A stretch of 64,000 bases of DNA. Origin: UBA4416 sp048498515. GTDB taxonomy: Bacteria; Bacteroidota; Bacteroidia; B-17B0; Aurantibacillaceae. The DNA is taken from assembly GCA_048498515.1 (NCBI GenBank), contig JBEHXV010000024.1, positions 8,381 to 72,380 on the forward strand, read 5' to 3'. This document shows, one piece after another, positions 8,867 through 17,049 of the stretch; positions within the stretch are counted from its first letter, which is position 1, and the number at the start of each line of letters is the position of its first letter. The notes below the pieces were generated by a model. That model did no database searches. It was not told the origin of the DNA and was given only the letters and a program-made list of their open reading frames with translations. Made by a program: the position numbers and the translations under genes.

Positions 8867-9250
8867 TTATTTGTTAGAATGTAAACCAATGTTATTTCCT
8901 TCGGTATCAATGAAAAATGCCATGTGACCAACCTCGTCGCTGATCTTTGTTTTAGGCATTACTACTTTTCCGCCGGCTGCCTCTACCTTCGAAAGGGCAT
9001 TTTCAAGGCCGGGGTTCCCGTTCAGGTAAATTTTCGCGCCATCGGTACTTGGCTTATGGGAAGAGCTTTGTACAAGGCCTCCCGAAACTTTCCCATTCAT
9101 GTCTTCGGCCGGGAAAAAAGCCATTTTCATGCCCATCATTTCCTGTTCAGGCATGTCGATCCCAAAAATGGTTTCGTAAAATTTTTTGGCGCGTGTGATG
9201 TCTGCTACAGAGATCTCGAACCAGTTCAGTGCATTTTCTTTGCTTGTCAT
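8867..9250 (-). CDS. VOC superfamily (glyoxalase/bleomycin-resistance fold) protein
   Basis: 127 residues with two beta-alpha-beta-beta-beta modules. The first begins LNWFEISVADITRAKKFYETIFG, the usual VOC opening, and the second holds GHMAFFIDTEGNNIGLHSNK, the usual VOC ending. The family binds a divalent metal in a paired-module cleft and includes glyoxalases, dioxygenases and antibiotic-binding proteins; the substrate here cannot be told. VOC genes are frequent members of ECF42/DGPF clusters, which fits its place immediately upstream of the YciI gene on the same strand. Confidence 0.9.
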   Translation of the reverse strand: MTSKENALNWFEISVADITRAKKFYETIFGIDMPEQEMMGMKMAFFPAEDMNGKVSGGLVQSSSHKPSTDGAKIYLNGNPGLENALSKVEAAGGKVVMPKTKISDEVGHMAFFIDTEGNNIGLHSNK

Positions 9251-9343
9251 GTTGTTAAGTTTTAAAGGTTATTATAATGTTTTTATAGCCTAATGACGAT
9301 CCTGTTTTTAAAAATGGACAAGTCGGACAAAAAAAATTAAAAT

Positions 9344-9751
9344 TTATTTTGCCCGCATTTTATTGCCTTTTGCCTCATGGGTCACCTCAGCCAGTTTCAG
9401 GGCTTCCATTAAGGGCGGAATATACATGCCCACGCGGCCTCTCAGCCCTTTTTTCAGTCCATACCAGCCGCTTACCGGATTTTTTTCGGAACGCCCCCAG
9501 GCTTCCACGGTCCCTTCTTTTGCCGGTTTTTGCTCGTCGGCACTACCCAGCTCCATCCAGTCGCCATGTTTTTTAAGCATGGCATGAAGGTCGTCCAGTA
9601 TTTGGGCGTCATAATGCAAAACGGTTTTCCCCACTGTGCATACTAAAATGGCTTTACCGTCTTTTTCATCGGCATGCATGGTAAATTCGGAAGATAATGG
9701 TGGTGTTTTTAGCACCATTGGCTTTTCTTTTGTTCCAATCTTGTATTTCAT
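9344..9751 (-). CDS. Conserved hypothetical protein
   Basis: The ATG at 9751 (MKYKIGTKEKPMVLKTPP) gives 135 residues. It is preferred over 9796, which would run into the preceding gene's stop. The protein is basic at the C-terminus and has two apparent halves: a beta segment (AILVCTVGKTVLHYDAQILDDLHAML) and an alpha segment with a GWYGLKKGLRGRVGMYIPP loop. It resembles small stress-linked or DNA-handling hypothetical proteins, but I assign no family. It sits inside the ECF-sigma flanked cluster, between the VOC and alpha-beta-barrel genes, all on the minus strand. Confidence 0.7.
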   Translation of the reverse strand: MKYKIGTKEKPMVLKTPPLSSEFTMHADEKDGKAILVCTVGKTVLHYDAQILDDLHAMLKKHGDWMELGSADEQKPAKEGTVEAWGRSEKNPVSGWYGLKKGLRGRVGMYIPPLMEALKLAEVTHEAKGNKMRAK

Positions 9752-9770
9752 ATGATTATAAATATTAAAG

Positions 9771-10079
9771 TTAAAAAACAGATTTTGATGAATCAATTAA
9801 TGTGAGGAATTCTTGTTTTGGCAGGTTTTCAGGACCACTGGCTTTAAGTTGTCCGAGAAAATGCCCGAATGAGGGCAATTGGTTGAGCACTGCCTGGTCT
9901 TCGTCACTTTTAAAAAACGCTGTATGCGTAAATGTTTTACCATCGGCAGCCAGGCAAGCGTTATAGTTTATACCCGGGTGGTCCAATTTTTGAAGGTCGG
10001 CCATAACGGTTTTTATATTTTGCTGATTCCGCTCTGCGTATTCAGCCGTAGTAGTATAGGTTACTTTTACAATTTTCAT
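9771..10079 (-). CDS. Small dimeric alpha-beta-barrel-like protein
   Basis: 102 residues. The pattern MKIVKVTYTTTAEYAERNQQ ... NYNACLAADGKTFTHTAFFKSDEDQAVLNQLPSF is that of ABM/ferredoxin-like stress barrels, in which a short beta strand, helix and paired strands form a dimer. No catalytic residue can be named. Gene order (SRPBCC, this gene, hypothetical, VOC, YciI) suggests a shared regulon under one of the flanking sigma factors (inference). Confidence 0.7.
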   Translation of the reverse strand: MKIVKVTYTTTAEYAERNQQNIKTVMADLQKLDHPGINYNACLAADGKTFTHTAFFKSDEDQAVLNQLPSFGHFLGQLKASGPENLPKQEFLTLIDSSKSVF

Positions 10080-10102
10080 GTTGATGTGTTTTAAGTTAAG
10101 GG

Positions 10103-10579
10103 CTACTTGGAATTCATAATGGTTTCTGCTTCTGTTTTTAGAGCGCCGGCAAATTGATCAAATGATTCATCAAAAGAAGGGATCATTTTTGCAAATAAAG
10201 GAAACAATGGTCCGCCTATCTTTTCCGTCATGCTAAAATTTATCATGCCACCTTGTTTTGGGGTTAAGGAAAAAGTCCTTTGTCCCATCCCATCGCCCCA
10301 AACCAGCTCTTTATCCTTAATCATTTTTTTGACCTTTAATTTAAAAATCCTCTTTGGATCGAGTGATGATCTTAATTGTATTTTTTCGCCGGAACTTATT
10401 TTCCCTTCAATGGAAATAACGGTCGAATTCCATCTCGGATAGTCCGAAGCGTTGGTTAAAAGTGCCCAGATAATGGAGACTTCTGCATTGATATCAATGT
10501 TTACAAACGTTTCACGGCTAAATACCGACCTTACCGTATTAGCTTTTACAATTCCTGTTTTTGTTGTCATAATTGTCAT
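10103..10579 (-). CDS. SRPBCC (START/Bet v1-like) domain protein
   Basis: 158 residues. Helix-grip fold signature: FVNIDINAEVSIIWALLTNA, DYPRWNSTVISIEG, then beta strands and a long C-terminal helix with FDQFAGALKTEAETIM. The family binds hydrophobic ligands in a central cavity; ligand unknown. The start could be 10579 or the ATG three codons later. It lies downstream of the second ECF sigma gene and upstream of the small barrel gene, in what looks like one leftward transcription unit. Confidence 0.88.
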   Translation of the reverse strand: MTIMTTKTGIVKANTVRSVFSRETFVNIDINAEVSIIWALLTNASDYPRWNSTVISIEGKISSGEKIQLRSSLDPKRIFKLKVKKMIKDKELVWGDGMGQRTFSLTPKQGGMINFSMTEKIGGPLFPLFAKMIPSFDESFDQFAGALKTEAETIMNSK

Positions 10580-10639
10580 AGTTAAGTGTTTAATTTGTTT
10601 TTATACCTTTTTGACGATTAGGGGCAACAAAACGATAGG

Positions 10640-11443
10640 CTAAGCTGGCTTTTTTTCAGAATATTTTTCCATTACTTTTCTATTATGCTCTAAATGATGC
10701 AGTTGCAATTCAGCGGCTTTTGATTTAAAAGGGTCAATTTCCTTCAGGATTTGCATTCGCAAGTCAAACAAATGTTCTTTTTCTCCTTTTTCCGCCTCCT
10801 TCACCAGGTCAATTTTCATTAATTCTTCCTGGGTATTTTGTTTGGGATTAAATAGCCCGTTAAGTTCTGAGCACTGGTGACAAACTCCTTCTTTATTGAT
10901 GAGCGCGCACCTTCCGTCAAAAATATGCACCATTTTTGATCTTCCGGTATGAAGATAATACTTTACCATTGCCTCGGTAGTATTAAGAATTGTGACTATC
11001 TCACTTACTTTAAACTCATACACTTCTTTCAAAAAAATGCATAGCTGCTGCTCCAGCGGCAATGATTTTGAAATGCAGGTAAAACAAAAAGCAATGTGTT
11101 CCCTTGCCTCATACTGACCGTTTGGCGACGTCATGCGTATGTTCATTGCCTCCTGCAAAAATTGCGGGTTTGACAATGCCGCTGCTTTGGTGATATCCGT
11201 TACATTTTCTACCCAGCGTTTTTGCGCCCGCAAATTATCTTTAGCGAGATTTGAAGCTATGGTAAAAACCCATGTCTTTAAGGACGATTCACCACGAAAT
11301 GTGCTTATTTTTTCTACCGCTTTAATATATGTATCCTGTGCAAGGTCTTCAGCATCAGCTACACTGGCAGTAATTCGTAAAAGGTAGGATTTAAGTTGTC
11401 CTGCATAGACTTCAAATTCCTTGTTCAATAATTCTACTGTCAT
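10640..11443 (-). CDS. ECF sigma factor with Cys-rich C-terminal extension
   Basis: 267 residues. Region 2 (1-75) contains AEDLAQDTYIKAVEKI and FRGESSLKTWVFTIASNLAKD, the usual ECF core- and -10-binding sequences. Region 4 (about 120-170) has a helix-turn-helix around VSEIVTILNTTEAMVKYYL. After it comes an unusual tail with CALINKEGVCHQC (three Cys in 13 residues, two more in region 3/4 at CFTC) followed by a charged helical end. A thiol- or zinc-based switch is inferred from those Cys residues. No anti-sigma gene is adjacent. It heads the leftward cluster and may control it. Confidence 0.85.
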   Translation of the reverse strand: MTVELLNKEFEVYAGQLKSYLLRITASVADAEDLAQDTYIKAVEKISTFRGESSLKTWVFTIASNLAKDNLRAQKRWVENVTDITKAAALSNPQFLQEAMNIRMTSPNGQYEAREHIAFCFTCISKSLPLEQQLCIFLKEVYEFKVSEIVTILNTTEAMVKYYLHTGRSKMVHIFDGRCALINKEGVCHQCSELNGLFNPKQNTQEELMKIDLVKEAEKGEKEHLFDLRMQILKEIDPFKSKAAELQLHHLEHNRKVMEKYSEKKPA

Positions 11444-11603
11444 TATTAATAATTGGTTAGGATATCATGCCTATTATAAAATTAGACATTTAATATTATT
11501 ATCAAAGGCTGCTCATATTAATATATGATTATTTATTCTATTCCCTAACCCGGTTTGTATAAATTAAATTGATTAGCTTTATGTAGTAAATATAATTACG
11601 CTT

Positions 11604-11861
11604 ATGTGGAAAGAAGAAAATAATCAATTGAAACGCAGCTTTCAGTTCAGTAATTTTATTGAGGCCTTTGCTTTTATGACCAAAGTGGCTTTTGTTGCCG
11701 AAAAAATGAACCATCACCCAAACTGGAGTAACTCCTACAATAAGGTGGATGTGTCGCTTTCTACGCATGATGCCGGAAATACTGTAACGGATAAAGACCG
11801 TAAGCTGGCCAGCGAAATGGATAAATTATTTAACGGCGGCAACACTATTTTTAAAGGCTAA
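11604..11861 (+). CDS. Pterin-4a-carbinolamine dehydratase
   Basis: 85 residues, close to the short form of the PCD/DCoH family. The active-site motif reads EKMNHHPNWSN ... VDVSLSTHDAG, containing the conserved HHP and the later THDAG. It dehydrates 4a-hydroxytetrahydropterin, formed by aromatic amino acid hydroxylases. No hydroxylase is in view, so another role (for example pterin recycling for molybdopterin) is possible. A near-consensus TAGCTTTA lies about 25 bases upstream. The next gene starts 18 bases after the stop on the same strand. Confidence 0.92.
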   Translation: MWKEENNQLKRSFQFSNFIEAFAFMTKVAFVAEKMNHHPNWSNSYNKVDVSLSTHDAGNTVTDKDRKLASEMDKLFNGGNTIFKG

Positions 11862-11878
11862 AATTTAAAATTTAGATC

Positions 11879-12547
11879 ATGAAAAAAGTATTGATCATTC
11901 ATGCGCATCCCGAAAGCAAATCGTTTTGCAGTAGCCTGAAGAACGAAGCCGTTTCTTTCTTTGAGTCGAAGGGTGCTGAAGTAAAAGTATCAGACCTGTA
12001 TGCCATGGAATTTGATCCTGTAGGCGACAAGCATGATTTTACACGATTGGAAAATTCGGATTTTTTTAAATACCAGATGGAGCAAGTACATGCATACCAG
12101 AACAATTTATTTGAAACATCACTAAAAACCGAAATGGACAAACTGGAATGGTGCGACACCATCATTTTTAATTTTCCTTTATGGTGGTTTGGTTTACCCG
12201 CTGTTTTAAAAGGCTGGGTCGACCGGGTATTTGCCATGGGTTTAACCTATGGCGCCGGCAAAGGTGTATACGACAATGGCACATATAAGAATAAGACCGC
12301 TTTTTTAGCCTTTACTACCGGCGGACCTGAAGTAGCGTACGGCGATTCGGGTAAGAACGGCCACCTGGATACAGTCTTATATCCTATACAACATGGTATG
12401 TTGTATTTTGTGGGCATGACAGTGTTGCCACCATTCATTTGTTTTTCACCGGCACGTATTGGGGAGGAGGACCGGAAAAAGGAAATTGAACGGTATAGAA
12501 ATCACTTAAACAATTTGAAAAACTTAATACCTATTTATAAAGCTTAA
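11879..12547 (+). CDS. NAD(P)H dehydrogenase (quinone), flavodoxin fold
   Basis: 222 residues of the NQO/MdaB/KefF type. The N-terminal flavin phosphate-binding strand-loop is KKVLIIHAHPESKSFCSSL, the central signature is FPLWWFGLPAVLKGWVDRVF, and the nicotinamide/flavin loop is TTGGPEVAYG. Such enzymes reduce quinones by two electrons and protect against redox cycling. Co-directional with the pterin dehydratase, 18-base gap, so probably one operon. Confidence 0.9.
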   Translation: MKKVLIIHAHPESKSFCSSLKNEAVSFFESKGAEVKVSDLYAMEFDPVGDKHDFTRLENSDFFKYQMEQVHAYQNNLFETSLKTEMDKLEWCDTIIFNFPLWWFGLPAVLKGWVDRVFAMGLTYGAGKGVYDNGTYKNKTAFLAFTTGGPEVAYGDSGKNGHLDTVLYPIQHGMLYFVGMTVLPPFICFSPARIGEEDRKKEIERYRNHLNNLKNLIPIYKA

Positions 12548-12559
12548 TTATTTGACCTG

Positions 12560-12643
12560 CGTCATTGCGAGGAGTCACGACGAATCAATCTCAAATATAG
12601 CTAAAGGACTTATCTGAGATGCTTCACTTTGTTCGCAATGACG
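12560..12643. repeat. Dispersed palindromic repeat, CGTCATTGCGA type
   Basis: Outer arms CGTCATTGCGA (12560-12570) and TCGCAATGACG (12633-12643) are perfect complements, and an inner TCTCA/TGAGA pair is also present. The same family recurs at 38467-38573. It lies in the 3' flank of the oxidoreductase gene, before the terminator. Confidence 0.85.
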
Positions 12644-12650
12644 TGACACA

Positions 12651-12681
12651 AAAAAGGCTGTGATTTTATCACAGCCTTTTT
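12651..12681. terminator. Bidirectional intrinsic terminator
   Basis: AAAAAGGCTGTGA and TCACAGCCTTTTT flank a five-base loop, with A and T runs on both sides. It serves the convergent oxidoreductase (plus) and superoxide dismutase (minus) genes. Confidence 0.92.
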
Positions 12682-12700
12682 CATTCAATTAAATTTTAAT

Positions 12701-13309
12701 TTATTTTTTAGCAGCGGCATAAAGCTCGCTTACTTTTGTCCAGTTGATGACATTAAAAAATGCGGTCATGTAATCAGGACGACGGTTTTGATAGTTCAGG
12801 TAATACGCATGTTCCCAAACATCCATTCCTAAAATTGGCGTGCCTTTGCAATCGGCAATATCCATTAAGGGATTGTCCTGGTTTGGTGTAGAGCAAACAC
12901 ACAGCTTGCCTTCTTTTACACATAACCATGCCCAACCTGAACCAAAACGGGTTGCGCCTGCAGCTGAAAAATCGGTTTTAAATTTCTCGAAACCACCAAG
13001 GTCGGTTTCAATGGCTTTTGCCAGATCGCCGGTTGGCATGCCACCCGCATTTGGTGCCATGATCTGCCAGAATAAAGAGTGGTTGTAATGACCACCACCG
13101 TTATTACGAACAGCCATTGGGTATTTTGAAATGTTTTTGCAGATATCTTCAATGCTCATTTTTTCAGCATCGGTATCTTTGATGGCGTTATTTAAATTGG
13201 TAACATAAGCCTGGTGGTGCTTGCTGTGGTGGATCTCCATTGTTTTAGCGTCAATGTGCGGCGCCAGTGCATCATATGCATACGGTAATTGTGGTAATTC
13301 GAAAGCCAT
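12701..13309 (-). CDS. sodA: Superoxide dismutase, Mn-type (Fe/Mn family)
   Basis: 202 residues, full-length Fe/Mn SOD. Metal ligands are in place: H27, H77 (GGHYNHSLFW), D163 and H167 (DVWEHAYYL). Gly73 before HYNH and Gln144 in TPNQDNPLM are features of the Mn-type rather than the Fe-type second shell, but Bacteroidota enzymes are sometimes cambialistic, so the metal is not certain. No signal peptide, so cytoplasmic. It dismutates superoxide to peroxide and oxygen. It has its own terminator. Confidence 0.95.
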   Translation of the reverse strand: MAFELPQLPYAYDALAPHIDAKTMEIHHSKHHQAYVTNLNNAIKDTDAEKMSIEDICKNISKYPMAVRNNGGGHYNHSLFWQIMAPNAGGMPTGDLAKAIETDLGGFEKFKTDFSAAGATRFGSGWAWLCVKEGKLCVCSTPNQDNPLMDIADCKGTPILGMDVWEHAYYLNYQNRRPDYMTAFFNVINWTKVSELYAAAKK

Positions 13310-13329
13310 ATTTGTTTTAGTTTTAGGGT

Positions 13330-13980
13330 TTATATTAGTTTTAATTGTTTAATGGTTGCTACAGGATCGGCGCTGCCAAATACAGTATTACCTGCTACCA
13401 GCACATCGGCTCCCGACGATAATAATTTCTGGAAATTGTTCAGGTCAACGCCTCCGTCAATTTCAATCAGTGCTTTTGAGAATTTGTCGACTATCATTTT
13501 TTTGAGGGCGATCACTTTGGTAAAAGTGTTCTCAATGAATTTTTGTCCGCCAAAGCCAGGATTTACACTCATTACGCACACCAGGTCAATATCGGCAATA
13601 ATATCTTCCAACCCGTGAATGGTCGTATGAGGGTTTAAGGCAACCCCCGCTTTCATACCGGCCGCTTTAATGTTTTGGATGGTGCGGTGTAAATGCGTGC
13701 AGGCTTCTAAATGAACCGTTAATACATCGGCCCCGGCTTCCTTAAATAATTGAATATAACGATCAGGGTCCTCAATCATCAAATGCACATCCAACGGTTT
13801 TTTAGCATGTTTTTGAATGGCTTTTAAAACCGGGAAGCCAAAAGAAATATTAGGAACAAATGCGCCATCCATAATATCAATATGGAACCAGTCGGCAGAA
13901 GAATTATTGATTAGTTCAATATCCCGTTGCAGGTTTCCAAAATCGGCCGATAAAACAGAAGGTGCGACTAAATGTGACAT
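13330..13980 (-). CDS. rpe: Ribulose-phosphate 3-epimerase
   Basis: 216 residues, TIM barrel. Signatures VAPSVLSADFGNL, DWFHIDIMDGAFVPNISFG, DVHLMIEDP, VMSVNPGFGGQKF and IEIDGGV cover the metal ligands and the phosphate-binding loops. It interconverts ribulose 5-phosphate and xylulose 5-phosphate in the pentose phosphate pathway. The promoter element at 14001-14008 lies 21 bases upstream. The 21-base gap to the SOD gene on the same strand may allow co-transcription. Confidence 0.97.
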   Translation of the reverse strand: MSHLVAPSVLSADFGNLQRDIELINNSSADWFHIDIMDGAFVPNISFGFPVLKAIQKHAKKPLDVHLMIEDPDRYIQLFKEAGADVLTVHLEACTHLHRTIQNIKAAGMKAGVALNPHTTIHGLEDIIADIDLVCVMSVNPGFGGQKFIENTFTKVIALKKMIVDKFSKALIEIDGGVDLNNFQKLLSSGADVLVAGNTVFGSADPVATIKQLKLI

Positions 13981-14000
13981 AAGGTGTTTAGTTTGAGCTT

Positions 14001-14008
14001 CAAAAGTA
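14001..14008 (-). promoter_or_regulatory. TAnnTTTG (-7) promoter element of rpe, TACTTTTG
   Basis: Exact consensus match on the minus strand 20 bases before the rpe ATG; the -33 TTTG partner is not obvious. Confidence 0.55.
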
Positions 14009-14087
14009 TAAAATAATGGAGATTATTTGAGAAAATTCTATAAACAATAACCAGGCTTAAATAACAAAATGCCATGCCAATGGGCAT

Positions 14088-14127
14088 AAAAAAACGGAAG
14101 CCACAAACACAAGGCTTCCGATTTTTA
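14088..14127 (-). terminator. Second (distal) terminator after the primary sigma gene
   Basis: CGGAAGCC (14095-14102) and GGCTTCCG (14113-14120) pair around ACAAACACAA; the A run before the left arm gives the U tract for leftward transcription. Confidence 0.8.
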
Positions 14128-14190
14128 TTTTTCAGGACCAAACACTATCCTTTAGCTCATACAACAAAATTTCATGCCAGTTAAGTGCAC

Positions 14191-14223
14191 AAAAAAAGGA
14201 GGCCAAACACTACCTCCTTTTTT
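14191..14223 (-). terminator. First (proximal) terminator after the primary sigma gene
   Basis: AAAAAAAGGAGG (14191-14202) and CCTCCTTTTTT (14213-14223) pair around a 10-base loop with an A run for leftward termination. It resembles the distal unit at 14088-14127 in layout and flanking sequence. Confidence 0.82.
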
Positions 14224-14264
14224 CCCCAATTGCTATCGGGACTAACTAAACGGAACTACAAACA

Positions 14265-15131
14265 CTATCCTAAATAATCTTTCAGTATTTTACTGCGCGA
14301 TGCATGTTTTAAACGACGTACGGCTTTTTCCTTTATTTGCCTTACCCGCTCGCGGGTGAGCTCAAATTTTTCCCCTATTTCTTCCAGCGAGTGCGAATGT
14401 CCTCCGCTTAAGCCGTAATACAATCTTACCACATCGGCTTCCCTGGCTGTTAAGGATGTCAGGGCACGGTCAATCTCGCTTCTTAAACTATCAATAATCA
14501 GGCTGTTGTCCGGCGGAACTTCGTGCTGGTTTTCAAGCAACTCGTACATGCTGCCGCCGTCTTCCAGGTTTCCTAAAGGAGCGTCCATGCTCATGTGCCT
14601 GCCCTGGTTTTTCATGGTTTCGCGAATGTCTTCGGGCAAAATATCCAGGATCTCTGAAATTTCTTCGGCGATGGGTTCTCGTTCCAGCTCCTGTTCGAGC
14701 TTGGCAAAGGTTTTATTGATCTTATTAATGGCGCCAATCTTATTTAAAGGCAAACGCACAATACGCGATTGCTCGGCCAGTGCCTGTAAAATACTTTGCC
14801 TGATCCACCATACGGCATAGGAAATAAATTTAAATCCGCGGGTTTCATCAAAACGCTGGGCCGCTTTTATCAAGCCCATGTTTCCCTCATTAATTAAATC
14901 GGGTAAACTTAAACCCTGGTTTTGGTATTGTTTTGAAACGGACACCACAAAACGAAGGTTTGCTTTTACAAGCTTATCCAAGGCTTTCTGGTCGCCCTGT
15001 TTGATTTGTTGTGCCAATATAACTTCTTCGTTAGCTGTAATCAATTCAACTCTTCCAATATCCTGCAAATACATGTCGAGCGAAGCTGTTTCCCGATTGG
15101 TAATCTGTTTGGTTATTTTTAACTGTCTCAT
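14265..15131 (-). CDS. rpoD: Primary (housekeeping) RNA polymerase sigma factor
   Basis: 288 residues, the compact SigA form of Bacteroidota that lacks the long N-terminal region 1.1. Region 1.2 is at 10-45 (SLDMYLQDIGRVELITANEE). Region 2 is at about 55-125, with NLRFVVSVSKQYQNQGLSLPDLINEGNMGL and the FKFISYAVWWIRQSI melting/-10 helix. Region 3 is at 130-190, and region 4 is at 225-288 with EIGEKFELTRERVRQIKEKAVRRL. This group binds TAnnTTTG/TTTG promoters, eight -7 matches of which are seen in this window. Two terminators follow. Confidence 0.97.
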   Translation of the reverse strand: MRQLKITKQITNRETASLDMYLQDIGRVELITANEEVILAQQIKQGDQKALDKLVKANLRFVVSVSKQYQNQGLSLPDLINEGNMGLIKAAQRFDETRGFKFISYAVWWIRQSILQALAEQSRIVRLPLNKIGAINKINKTFAKLEQELEREPIAEEISEILDILPEDIRETMKNQGRHMSMDAPLGNLEDGGSMYELLENQHEVPPDNSLIIDSLRSEIDRALTSLTAREADVVRLYYGLSGGHSHSLEEIGEKFELTRERVRQIKEKAVRRLKHASRSKILKDYLG

Positions 15132-15393
15132 AACTCATTTTGTTTTAATAAACATGAAGTTTTAAAAGCGACCGGGGCACTTAAAAACTCCCTGTTCAAG
15201 GTTTCTGTTATGTATTACGGTAAATTCCAGATTTCGTTACACGGTTTTGAGTGAACCAACCGTTTAAATGATTAAACATTTAATATGGTTTAGGCTGACT
15301 TTTTGAATTCTGTAGATTGTTGAAAAATGGAAGGGCTTTATCCGTAAAAAATGAGCTTTCAGCTCAATAAATTACCGATATTTAAGCCACTCT
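15132..15393. other. Divergent intergenic region between rpoD and recN
   Basis: 262 bases, AT-rich, no reading frame. The only structure seen is a small perfect hairpin TGAGCT-TTC-AGCTCA (15352-15366) about 28 bases upstream of recN. No exact TAnnTTTG match was found for either gene. Confidence 0.5.
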
Positions 15394-17049
15394 ATGTTAC
15401 AGCACTTACGCATACAAAATTTTGCCCTGATTGAAGAAACAGATGTTAACCTGAATAAAGGTTTAACGGTAATTACCGGCGAAACCGGTGCCGGAAAATC
15501 CATCCTGCTGGGCGCTTTGGGCCTCACATTGGGCAATAGGGCCGATGTGAATTCGTTGCACGACAAAACAAAAAAATGCATTATCGAAGCCCGTTTTAAT
15601 ATTAAAGCGTATAATTTAAAGTCCTTTTTTGAGGTGAATGAGCTGGATTTTGAGGAGTTGACAACTGTTCGCCGGGAAATTACGCCTGAAGGGAAATCGA
15701 GGGCCTTTATTAATGATACGCCCACCAATATTAGCATATTAAAAGAGTTGGGCGACCAGTTGATTGATATTCATTCGCAACACGAAACCTTATTGTTAAA
15801 AGAAACTAATTTTCAGTTTGAGCTGGTAGATGCTTTTGCTCAAACCACAACTTTATTTTCCGATTACAAAAAACAGTATAGCGCTTTACAAAGATTAAAA
15901 AAACAGCTCGACGATTTACAGGCCCAGGAACTACAGGCAAAAAAAGAACTGGATTATTTTCAGTTCCAGTTCAACGAGTTGAATGAAGCTAACCTGAAAG
16001 AGGGTGAATACAAACAGCTGGAAGAGGAAAGCGAAACACTGGAGAACGCGGAATTCATTAAAAGTAATTTAGCCAGATCATCAAGCGCTATTTCGGGAGG
16101 CGATGAGAATATTTTATCGGCACTAGCATTGGTAAAACAACAATTGCAAAGCGTTTCTAAATTCGGCAAACAGTTCAACGAATTGTATGAACGTGTAAAC
16201 TCTGTGATTATTGAGTTGAAAGAACTTTCGGGTGATATTGAAGCGGCCGAAGAAGATGTGGTGTATAACAATACCCGCCTGGAAGAGGTGAATGCGCAAC
16301 TGGATAAGCTGAACCGCTTATTAAAAAAGCACGGCGTAAACTCGGAAGAGGAATTACTAAAAATCAAAGAGGAGATTGAGAGCAAATTGCTTCAATTTTC
16401 TTCACTGGAAACAAGCATTGAAAAAACTCAAAAAGAGATTACTGCTCTTGAAAAACAATGCAAAGCCTTAGCCACTGACCTTTCTGCCAAGCGGCAAAAA
16501 GCTTTGGCCGGCATTGAGCAAAATATTAAAACCATGCTCAGCAGCTTATCCATGGCTAATGCCCAGTTTAAGATAGATCTTAAACATCAGGAGGTATTAT
16601 CCGCTAACGGATTGGATGCTATTGCGTTTTTGTTTACAGCAAATAAGGGCACCGAATTTAAAGAGCTGCACAAAACAGCCTCGGGTGGAGAGCTTTCGCG
16701 TTTAATGCTCTGCTTAAAAGCATTACTGGCCGAACGTACCGCCCTACCAACCATTATTTTTGATGAGATTGACACCGGCGTAAGCGGCGATGTGGCTGAT
16801 AAGATCGGGAACATTTTAAATAGCATGGGAAAATCCATGCAGGTGATTGCCATTACGCATTTACCGCAAATGGCCAGCAAAGGCAGCAATCATTTGTTTG
16901 TGTACAAATCCGATTCAAAAGATAAAACCATTTCTAATATAAAAACGCTTAGCAAAGAAGAGCGTGTAGCTGAAGTGGCAAAAATGCTGAGCTCAGGCAA
17001 ACCTACGGAAACCGCGCTGAAAAACGCTAAAGAATTACTGAATGCTTAA
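15394..17049 (+). CDS. recN: DNA repair protein RecN
   Basis: 551 residues, SMC-like ATPase of normal RecN length. Walker A GETGAGKS is at 29-36. A long coiled coil runs from about 155 to 375, the ABC signature is SGGELSRLMLCLKALLA (about 425-445), and the Walker B region is FDEIDTGVSG, followed by the ITHLPQMA switch. RecN joins DNA ends and promotes recombinational repair of double-strand breaks. The final codons overlap the start of the next gene by 8 bases, so the two are translated from one message. Confidence 0.97.
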   Translation: MLQHLRIQNFALIEETDVNLNKGLTVITGETGAGKSILLGALGLTLGNRADVNSLHDKTKKCIIEARFNIKAYNLKSFFEVNELDFEELTTVRREITPEGKSRAFINDTPTNISILKELGDQLIDIHSQHETLLLKETNFQFELVDAFAQTTTLFSDYKKQYSALQRLKKQLDDLQAQELQAKKELDYFQFQFNELNEANLKEGEYKQLEEESETLENAEFIKSNLARSSSAISGGDENILSALALVKQQLQSVSKFGKQFNELYERVNSVIIELKELSGDIEAAEEDVVYNNTRLEEVNAQLDKLNRLLKKHGVNSEEELLKIKEEIESKLLQFSSLETSIEKTQKEITALEKQCKALATDLSAKRQKALAGIEQNIKTMLSSLSMANAQFKIDLKHQEVLSANGLDAIAFLFTANKGTEFKELHKTASGGELSRLMLCLKALLAERTALPTIIFDEIDTGVSGDVADKIGNILNSMGKSMQVIAITHLPQMASKGSNHLFVYKSDSKDKTISNIKTLSKEERVAEVAKMLSSGKPTETALKNAKELLNA

